Shown: one piece after another, positions 50,401-59,400 of the stretch
How positions within the stretch are numbered: position 1 is the first letter of the stretch
Layout of the letters: the number at the start of each line of letters is the position of its first letter
Assembly (NCBI GenBank): GCA_037127315.1
Contig: JBBBDQ010001153.1
Location: forward strand, 4,831,501 to 4,895,500
DNA length: 64,000 nt
Direction: 5' to 3'
Source of the DNA: Ascarosepion bandense
Taxonomy: Eukaryota > Mollusca > Cephalopoda > Sepiida > Sepiidae
Translations under genes and position numbers: made by a program
Notes under the pieces: generated by a model
What the model saw: the letters and a program-made list of their open reading frames with translations, nothing else
Told to the model about the DNA's origin: nothing
Databases searched by the model: none

Positions 50401-53400
50401 TTCAGCAGCAAAGTTTGCTTTGTCAGCCACAGCAGGTTTCTTACTGAGGTGGGAGTAAATAGTTGTGTCATCAGCATAAAGGCCTACTTGGGATCTGATT
50501 ACATCAGGGAGATCATTGATGAAGATCAGAAAAAGTGTAAGACCTAGAATAGAGCCTTGAGAAACACCCATGTTTATATAATAGTGTCTGGAAGCATGCC
50601 TATTCAGTATTATGTTCATTATGCAATTTGAAAAGAAAGACTGGATTAGGTAAAAAAATCCTCCAGTTATACCATAGCCCTGTAACTTGCATGCCAAACT
50701 CTGTCAAATGCTTTGGAGATATATACTTGAGCTTTGCCGTTCTTATCGAGAGCTTGGTACATGTACTCTATGATGGTTGTTAACATATCAGCAGTAGACC
50801 TGGTGAAGTGGAAACCATACTGTTTATTAGAGAAGAGGCCATGGGCTGTAAGATGTTGAGATGCTTCAGCATTAATAATAGCCTTAAGAACTTTTCCAAA
50901 AAATTGGTAGGAGGCTGACAGGGCAATAATTAAAGGGTTCTCCAGCATTCTTAAATACAGGAACAACAAAGGAGGACTTCCAGCTGGCAGGGAAGCAAAA
51001 CACAGAGAGGCAGTAGTTTTAGAGAGAAAGTTCAAGGATACATTTCTTTAGGACAATGATTGGGATTCCATCACCTTCGCTTGCCTTCAAGCATTGAAAT
51101 TATATTAGAGACCTGTGAGATAGTAATGTGAATGTCACTCAGTTGAGTCTCAGTTTTAGGTAGAAAGTCAGGTGTGGATACCTCAGACAAATCAAATTGA
51201 GTTGCTAGAGAATCTATGAGCAAAGCAGTCAGCCTTATCTGCTGAAAATGTGAGAACCTTAAATTTATTGATTAAAGGCGAGATTGAGAGCTTTGCTGTT
51301 ATTTAACACATATTTATAGAGCCGCTAGTAGTCTTTAGAGCCGAACTAGCAAGATGCTATATGCTGTCTCATTCTTTCAACAAACAACTGCTTAGCATCA
51401 GTTAAGATCCTCTTGCACTGATTATGAGCAGAGGCAGAAAGGCGCCTATTATGGTCTGATGCATGGCTCCGATAAATCCAGAAGAAGTGATTCCTGTTGG
51501 CAATAGCAGCTGAGCAAACAGGGAAGAACCTAGGGGATGAATGTGGTTTAAGTCATAACTTCCTGGCAGGGATGAAAGTATCATTGCCAGCTTTAACCCA
51601 TGAAGATATGCACTGTCTTCAGTGGGAAGACTAAAAAATTTTCAAAGGGGCGTCACACAGGAAATTATGGAACAACTTCCTGTCTGCTCTTTGATAACAG
51701 TAAGATATTCTGCTGGTCTGAGGTTCTGGTAGAGGAGAGGATGTGAAAGGAGATATTAATAGAAACCACAGCATGATCAGAGTTGCCAAGAGGGCAAAGC
51801 TGCATAACAAGGCAAGATTCAGGGATAGAAATGAAACAGCAGTGAGTCAGTTTCACTAGTGTTATTAGAGAAACACATCGGGAAATCAACTACTTGTTTA
51901 AGGGACTGAGTGATTGAAAAGTTCATGGTATGTACACTAGCAAGATCTATGACAAGTTTTCCAGCCACTTGGCGTGGTGGGTATTGAAGTCTCCAAACAT
52001 AAATATATAGGCAAATGGATGAGAGCAAATGGCCATATCTATACTTTTAGAGATTTTGTCATGTACAAAACAGTCAGGAGATGAAAGGGAGTAGGAGAGA
52101 AAGAAAAGATAGCTAACCAAGCTTAGTAGACAGAGACATATGTAGGAATTATCAGGAAATTCAAAAGAAATCACCCTAGCTAGAGAGGTGTTCACTGACA
52201 TAAATACCAATTCCATGCACATGGACAGTGGAGTCTTTCCTAAAGAGGGGAAGGTAATCAGAAATATAGAAATCAGAGGAAGGAATAGAGGGGTCAAAGT
52301 TAGTTTCACAGAAAACTAAGATGTCAAGTTAATTTACTCTGATGAAGGATTCAATGCTGCAAAATTTGGTACAAATACCATATACATTCGAGAAAGAGAT
52401 GTTAATAGGTTTAGGTGATTTATGTTTAGCTGGTTTGGTTTTACTTCTTACTCTGTCTGATGTCATAATTAGTGATTTTTTGGGTAAGGAGAGACCTAGA
52501 GTAGTAGTACAGTTAGTCGGTCATCAAATGTATTAAGTGAAGGAAGAAAACTGGTGCAGAGTGCAGCATAATATGGCCTTAGGGTTGCCCACTGGAAGCA
52601 CTTGCAGCGACGCCCATCCATGCATGACATGTCACTACAAAATACCCCAATATTATTCAACTACTACAAAAAGATGATTGCCCTGTCATTATAGTCCTTG
52701 AATATGGAAAAATGTTGTAGAAAACTTGTGTCTCCTGGTATATCTTTCCCCAAACAATATTGCATACTTGAATTTGAATCTGAGTAATAAATGAATAGCA
52801 CAAAACAGTATATAAAACAAATGACAAAGTTTGTTGCAGGTGACAAAAAACAATGAATGTAAATAAAGCATACATAATGTATGTATTAACAAACATTACA
52901 AAAGTATACAATAACAATAAAAGAAGGAAAATTTAAAATTTAATGACATAGAAAACATTTAAACTAGCGAATATGTTTGTGAGTATGAAGTTTATGTAGA
53001 AGTCCAAGAGGAAAGTAATATATTGAAAGGGAAGTGAACATTTGCCAGTGGGGGACTCTTTTTCCCATGTACAACTATATCCTATAGCCAGAGTTGTACA
53101 AATAAGAAAATTAATTGGATGAGCTCTCATTGTCTACTTATAGGCTTAAGGAGTGTCCCCTAGGGAAATTTTTAGTAAAGTTAAGTGGTGTAACACACAA
53201 TGTCTTTCATAACAGTGACCTTCTCTTGTCAAGAAAAAATGTACACTTTTTTATATAGGTCAACTGTTTCCTTGCTATTGAAGTATAGACCAATTAGTTC
53301 AAACAAGACTGACTTATGTTCATTGTCTACCAGAATGTTCAGCTTCTGAGTGGACAATTCTACTTCTAATTATAATCCCAACCTTTCAGAAGATTTTATA

Positions 53401-56400
53401 TCTTTCACAAACACCTATATTTAAACAAAGTCTTAGCTTAATATGAGTATTTATATATGTGTAAATTTTAAAAAAAAGCAACATACAGAAGTTAGTGCAC
53501 AAGTGTTGTTCATTAATTAAAATATATTCTATAGTAGAAGTCTATAAAACATACCAAAATGAAAATAGAAGTTCCAAATCTTGTCTTCAATATAGTCTAC
53601 TTGATAATCTCATCTTTAAATTATGCATATCTTCCTTGTAGGAGCCTCTTGCTGCTTTATTAGCTGCGTGTGAATTAACTCTTACTGTCATTGTTATGAA
53701 AGATTATAAGTCATCTGAGTGCCCTCTATATTGGTCCAAGCAGTTGAAAGTCTAAAAATGTCAGGTTAGGACTGTAGAGTGAATGAAGCCAGTTTGTTTA
53801 GCCAAGTGCTATGATTGCTTGTTTTGTCATTAAGTATCAGCAATGACTTGCAACATCATGTTTCAAAAGCATATAACTAATTTTCAAATGTCATCTAAAA
53901 TGAAAACTTTATCTAAATGTTAACAATGTACTCACATAGGAGTTAGAATTGATAGTGATGCTATTGGGTGTAAACTCTAATTCTGGTCCCCAAAAAGTGG
54001 CCATTATTTTTCTTACATAGCATGCTGCTATCAACTTCTTTTCTGGGTGAGTCAGGGTAGCATTACTCCATTAATCTTCTCTTGCTTTTTGGCTCAAACT
54101 GTTAAACTCAGGCCACATCTTCTGTGACTATCCTGCTTATGAGTGTACCATATATCTCCAGAACATTTTAGCTACCAACCACCCTCCTTCATGGCATTTA
54201 TCAGCATTCAACTTAGCACATAATTTTAAATGACCAATAGATAGCACTTTTTATTTTTACTAATGTTCACCCAATACTATGCTCAAAAGCTACTCAAGGA
54301 AGAGGTGTAATATATTTCTGTGACCTAGGGAAATGTGTTTTTGGTCAAAGGCAGGAATGTAAACTGTAACAAACAAAAATGTGTTTATGTCAAAAGTAGC
54401 TGGTGTCAAAGGAATGTAACATATTTCAGTGACCTAACAGAAATATGACTGGGCCAGAAACAAAAACAAACAAATTATGTGTGGACATCAGGGGCAACCT
54501 GTTTCAAAGTCAGAAAATATAAACATTGGCAAACATAGGCAATAACTGGCAAAAATGATTAATAAATATACCTAGCAATAGATGATGCAGTTAAGCAGAA
54601 AGTGCTAACAAAAAGCAGCAATAAGTTATATGAGTTTTTAAATTGTAAAAAAAATTGTAAAAAATTAATAAGATCTAAAATATTTTCAGATTATTATTTT
54701 TACTAGACAGTAGGCAAAAGCAATATGATATGACAGGTTAGAGTACAGAAATAATCATATTATTGTTGATTTGTGTCTTGTATTCCATGGCTACACTATT
54801 TAACCTTGGTCATAGGATACAAATTTATTCTTGTTAGAATCATTTTTATGTTTAATTCTATTTATTTTAATAGTATCAGCCAAGAAAGTTTGGATAAACT
54901 GTAACAATATGATGAAGTTAAAAACTAACAAAAATTTAATGAAGAGAGAAAAAACAGTTAGTACATTGGTCAAATATTTGAATAGCAATTTTCTGTAGTT
55001 TAATTCTTTTGATGTTTGAATCAGTTCACTTTGTCTTAATTATACAATGTCCTATTTTATCTGTCATCTGAAAATAATCTAATATTTAATTTCACAATTG
55101 TGTTGTACTTACAGAATATCAATATTTTATGTTGCTCAGTATTTTCTAGTTTAGGGTAAAAACTTCATGATTAGTAAATTGAATCAAAAGTAAAATTAAA
55201 TAAAGATAGCAGGTGTCTTCTGCTTTTTCCAAATGTTATACATATGTGCAATTATAATAAATAAAGTTAATTTTTAATATAAACATATAATTAAACTTAA
55301 CTTACATTAAAAGTTTATTTATCTAAAAAGCAAATTGAAGTTATCTTAATAATATATTTACTGTATAAACATCTGGCACTCCTATTATATTAGTTGAAAA
55401 CTTCTCTGCATATCTATGAATTGGACTCTTCTGAAATAGGATAACATTTTACACAGAAAAATTTAAATGAATATGCATTGCATTTTATATATGTAAATTA
55501 TTTCAGACTAGTTTCCTTTTATTTTGGGATGATAAAGAAAAAAAGATAAGAAAATCTGTCTGAAAAAATCATTGTATAACAGTGACAAAATAATTAAAAA
55601 TCCCACTCATCAAATCATAAATTAAACAAAAATGTATTTTTATTATTATTAAAAATTTTATGCTTGTTTTTTTTCAGCAACTCCAAGTGTTCCTTCTGAA
55701 GGTATGAAAATTAATTTTTAAAATTATATTTCAAATATATGATTTTCAAAATGCTGCAGGAATATGTTTTAGAGAAAATTTTCTGATGGAATAGGATTTA
55801 AACTTGGGCTTGCCTAAAATTAACTTAAACTTGGAAACATCTTGTTAAAGAATTAAAAAAGAATTTTTAAAAAGTGTCAAAGGATGTAATTTCTAAATGA
55901 CCAAGGATGTTTTTTTTTAATTTTGTAATATTTTTTTAAAAAAGGATGCAAATTATACATGAGAACAGTTGGTTTAAGTCTGAATTTTTAAGATGAGGAG
56001 TTATTATATACATTATTTATATTTGGACTATTGTCCTCATCAATGTTGTTTTTATGACAACATTTCAGCCATTGTGCCCTCGGGCCTTCCTCATGTATAT
56101 ATCAATCTGAGTAACTGATATTTAGGGATATCGTCTAATTCTTACTTTATTTACAATTTTTCAGTTATTGTTTGCCCATTTCCACTGAGTGTACATACAT
56201 ACTGATTGATCAAGGGATTGAACTCCCAGTGCCACCAAATTCCCAAACAAGCACTTTTGCCCACTATTGTTCTGTAAGAGTTAGAGCTTTAAACCTAATC
56301 TTCACTTCTGATTAGGCTGCCACTGCCACTACTAATGCCCATGTTTTTTATTACTGTTGCTGTTGCTGTGGTTGAAGACTTGCTCTCACTTTTTTTTTTA

Positions 56401-59400
56401 TTAATGGCTCCCATATTGTATTTATTTCTATGCTAGTCCTACTCATAGCCTAGCATATGTGCTGGTTCTTTCAGACATCTCTTTTCCCTGTCCAGTATTT
56501 TTGCTTCACTCTGCATTCTACCCTTTTAAAGCCTAACACAGTGGCAAATATGACTAAAACTTGTGTGTACCCAATTCCTTGCAATTTGTGGTAGAGAATC
56601 TAAAGGTGAAACAAGCTGTCCTCTAAAAGTAAGGCTAGATGAAAATGGAAAGGCTATAGTAAGGGGTAATTGTATACAGATGGAAAGGGGTGATAATCAG
56701 TCCTCTGTAGATATTAACAAGTGGTTGATAATGATTTGTCATTTCATCAGTAAAAGTTTAAAATTATAGCACTAAAATCAGAAAGAGTTTAAAAGAGTAA
56801 ATAAAAGGAAAACATAACTACAGTACTCTTTTTACATTATTCAGACGATTGTCCTCATTTTGGTTGCTTTTGTACATTTCACTCATGGTACACTCCTGCC
56901 TTCTTGTTCACCACTGCTGTAGCCTGGTATTGAACTCACAACTCTTTTGACTTGACCCAAAGAGTTGTGAGTTCAATACCAGACTACAGCAGTGGTGAAC
57001 AAGTCACTTCAAAAGTCGTGTTAGAGGGAGATAACTCATTATTACCACACAAGGAATGAGAATGATATACCACAGTGATCATAATAAAAGGTTTGGTTAA
57101 GAATTTCTAGCAACTGAAGAAGGCTCAAGCATACAACAGCAAAACCTTTGTACAAATGGCAACCAACATTAGTCTGAATAATGTAAATAGAGTAAATATT
57201 ACCTCATCTCAGAAATATAGATAAATAACTACAGTAGTTGGAAATTAAAGAAAAAAAAAAGAAAAAAAGAGAGTAAAAGCCCTAATAAACTAATCAGTTA
57301 TTGTGTCTTACTCATAGATTGATTGAGGTAAATAGATGAAATTACTATGCTCACTGACTAAAAAGCAAACAAGAAAAAGAAAATGCACATGTTTCAATAA
57401 TATATTGAGACAAATGTATTTTTTCATAAACAAATCACAATAAATCCACAGAGCTAATCCTGTTTATACAGGAAATGTTTTGATTAAATCAAAATAGTTT
57501 CTTGAACCTTTATATGGTTGTTAGAATATGGTCTGTACAAAATAGAAATCATGTTCTCATGGAAGGATGCGGATCACACTTGATTTCCTAAAAGATGTCC
57601 TGCAATTGCAGGCTTGGATTTGTTGGCACACGTATGCAAATCATTTATTGACACTTTTTAATGAATAATAGGATATGTTGAATAATTCTCTTCTCTAAAA
57701 CATTAATGATCCTATCTATATAGTCAGCTTCACACCGACATTTAAATTTATATAGAATAGAGATAGATTTAAAGATAGATCAATGAGTAAACCTCTAGGT
57801 TTTCTAATGGTTAACATATACATGGGTTTTTCTGAGCAAAGATTGTTTGCAAATGTCAGTCACCCCATCTGCTATGTACATTGTAATGATGAAACCCTTT
57901 GAGTGTTTAATAGAAAACTGGATGCAGATGCATTTCATGACATTTTGAATGATTTTCATCAGACACTCCATTTCAACTATGAAAATACCATTATTGGATG
58001 TGATGGTCCAAAGTCAAAATTCTAACTTGCTTATCAAAAAACATGATTACAGGATTATATATTTTCTGGGATTTGTTTTGTCTTTGACACTATAAAATTA
58101 ATCTTATAAAGACTTTAGTCCATCAAGTCTTGTTGATCTGTTCTATGAATAAAATAGAACAGGAATTATTATCTATTAGCTATCTTCAGGATGTGGCGAC
58201 ATCTTGCAGTAATATTTTATATCTGGTTTTAAAGATAGGAAAGCATTTTTTTAACTGCTTTTTATAAAGGTTGAGAAAAGTGCATAATGCATAAATTGAA
58301 AATGGTACTGCCTAATGCTAGGCAAAATTTTCTTAGCAAATCTTGAATCAGCTTGATTGTTTCTGTTTAGTTTAAAATCTATCATTCCCTGTTTTGATCC
58401 TAACACTAAATGATACAGAGATAAACTATTGACTACTTATATATGATAATACTCATTATATATTGATCTATGTTATATTTGATACTAAAATAACTGCCAT
58501 CATTCTCCTGAGTATATCATATTTGGAATCATATTCATATTATTCTTGGTACGATTATATGCTGTTAAAATTAACAAATTGGGCAGAAATTTTCATCACC
58601 AAATTGATTGTTTGTTCATCTATATGCATTGTATCTTCAGGATATAAACAATCATGGCTCTCTACAATTTCCTCTATTTTATAGCTTTTAATAAGTTTTG
58701 TCTTTTAGTTATTTCTCCTAAAACTTGTTCCAACATCCATTTGCTCATGTTCACTAAGTAGGTTATGTATTGTCTTCCCTCTTTCAATGTCTTGTGAGTA
58801 TAAGGTTTTCCAAGCCCCATTTCCTCATGTACCCTAGAAAGTTTAACCAGAGTGATACCAGGATTTGACACCATCTGATTACAAAATGATTTGTGGGTAA
58901 GAAAAATGTGTACTCTATCTTTAAAGTGGGAGAAACTCTAGATTTTTCTCAGCCAAAAGTAGTAAAGGTACATCAGAAATATATGAATTCTTAACAGACA
59001 TCAGAAATACATGAAAATTGTAGACAATTACAGGTGATGGTATGCAAGAACAGAGCCATTGTTGTTTAAAAAGATTGTTAAACATTTGAGAAATATTCCA
59101 TCAAATCTCATTCAAATTCAATACTGGTGCCACTCAACCTATCCGTCAATGCAGTGACAGTGTAAACCATATTCCATGAAGTTTGGAATCATTAACCATT
59201 AGGGTTACTTTTATTGACATTGTCATATCAGTTATTGTACCAGGCTTGCACAATATCAGAACATTGCCATTGGACTGTTAATGACTGGCACTGAGTCACT
59301 TTATAAAATGAGACATATGTTTAACACTTTTATGCACATGGTGTTTGGAAGAGGCCTACTAGAAATTACTGTTCAAAATGGGAAATAATATGGGATTTAG

